From Taeniopygia guttata (taxonomy: Eukaryota; Chordata; Aves; Passeriformes; Estrildidae), in contig NC_133044.1 in the NCBI RefSeq assembly GCF_048771995.1, positions 20,001 to 84,000 of the forward strand: a stretch of 64,000 nt of DNA, written 5' to 3'. How positions within the stretch are numbered: position 1 is the stretch's first letter; every line of letters starts with the position of its first letter. The notes under the pieces were generated by a model, which saw nothing but the letters and a program-made list of their open reading frames with translations, had not been told where the DNA came from and did not search any database. Shown here piece by piece: positions 63,403 to 64,000 of this stretch. Position numbers and translations under genes: made by a program.

Positions 63403-64000
63403 CTTCAAAAAATGAACAGAGCAAAGGGAAGATTTAGACAGATAACAAAATATAAAAGAGCTTATATGAAATGCCTGCATTTATACAGGCATTTCTGTAT
63501 ATACAAAAATATATACAAAAATTTCTCTTTGCAGTAGAAAGACAGAGATGAAGACTAAATTTCCCTTTAAGATAATAGCATAAAAGCTGGAAGAAGAATC
63601 AGGAATTTGAGGGTAGAGCAGTCACAAGGGATGGAAAGAAATAGTAACACAAAAGCTTTAGCCCTCATGACTTCATTATTCTTAGAGAATGATAAATATC
63701 ATAAGGTAATCAGAAGGGGTCTTGCCCGAGTGCACAAAATGCACATTACAACCTTAATGAGCTTGCTCATCATGTTCCATGGATATGGGATCTGATTTTT
63801 TGAAAATGTTAGCTTCCGCAGGATGTAAGAGGAGACCAGTGGTACCATATCCTTAAGATTATTTATTTATTGTTAATTATTAAATTCTTTTTCATTTCCT
63901 CCAGCACTTCTGCAGTTTGCACCAGCATCCTCCCTGATGCTGAAGATGCTGCTTTTTGAAATAAATGCCATTGGACTAAACCTCTCACCTCATTCGTGCA
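63403..64000. other. PITPNM3: PITPNM3 intron sequence at the window edge
   Basis: No further PITPNM3 exon or other feature is recognised. The upstream exons lie beyond the right edge of the window. Confidence 0.6.

Overview
The window is ordinary vertebrate nuclear DNA, almost certainly from a bird. It holds five protein-coding genes split by GT-AG introns. The interspersed repeats that can be recognised are mostly CR1 LINE fragments with typical avian 3' ends, and there are three short CpG islands at promoters. All five genes have orthologues on human chromosome 17p13. Gene models were built by hand from splice sites, reading phase and remembered mammalian protein sequences, without database searches.

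Layout: (1) 1-5.2 kb is apparently non-coding, with an LTR-like fragment near 4.4-4.6 kb. (2) 5.2-24.7 kb is SMTNL2 (smoothelin-like 2, + strand), with a CpG-island promoter, at least nine coding exons (CDS 5775-21955) and possibly a long 3' UTR. (3) 24.9-27.0 kb holds CR1 pieces and the CpG-island promoter of TEKT1. (4) 26.0-32.05 kb is TEKT1 (tektin-1, + strand, 7 coding exons), which includes a GC-AG intron. (5) 32.7-35.9 kb is FBXO39 (- strand, 3 coding exons), tail-to-tail with TEKT1. (6) 37.6-38.3 kb is a CpG island between the divergent FBXO39 and PIMREG genes. (7) 38.9-43.35 kb is PIMREG (+ strand, 5 coding exons). (8) 43.35-50.7 kb has no recognisable gene and is probably the facing 3' UTRs of PIMREG and PITPNM3. 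(9) 50.7 kb to the right edge is the C-terminal part of PITPNM3 (- strand, last 12 coding exons seen, 673 residues), with the DDHD and LNS2 domains. Its 5' part lies beyond the window.

The genes do not form one pathway. SMTNL2 is an actin/muscle-type CH-domain protein. TEKT1 is a structural protein inside ciliary doublet microtubules. FBXO39 is a substrate receptor for an SCF ubiquitin ligase. PIMREG is a mitotic regulator. PITPNM3 is a phosphatidylinositol-transfer-family membrane protein. The tail-to-tail pairs TEKT1/FBXO39 and PIMREG/PITPNM3 are also pairs in human, but there they are separated and oriented differently. The junctions between blocks here are therefore lineage-specific.

I found no evidence of an undescribed system. 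The points most worth a second look are the GC-AG intron and altered signature nonapeptide in TEKT1, a candidate in-frame cassette exon in SMTNL2, a perfect 47-bp tandem duplication downstream of SMTNL2, a CCAAT/CHR-like arrangement in the PIMREG promoter, and the gene-order junctions.
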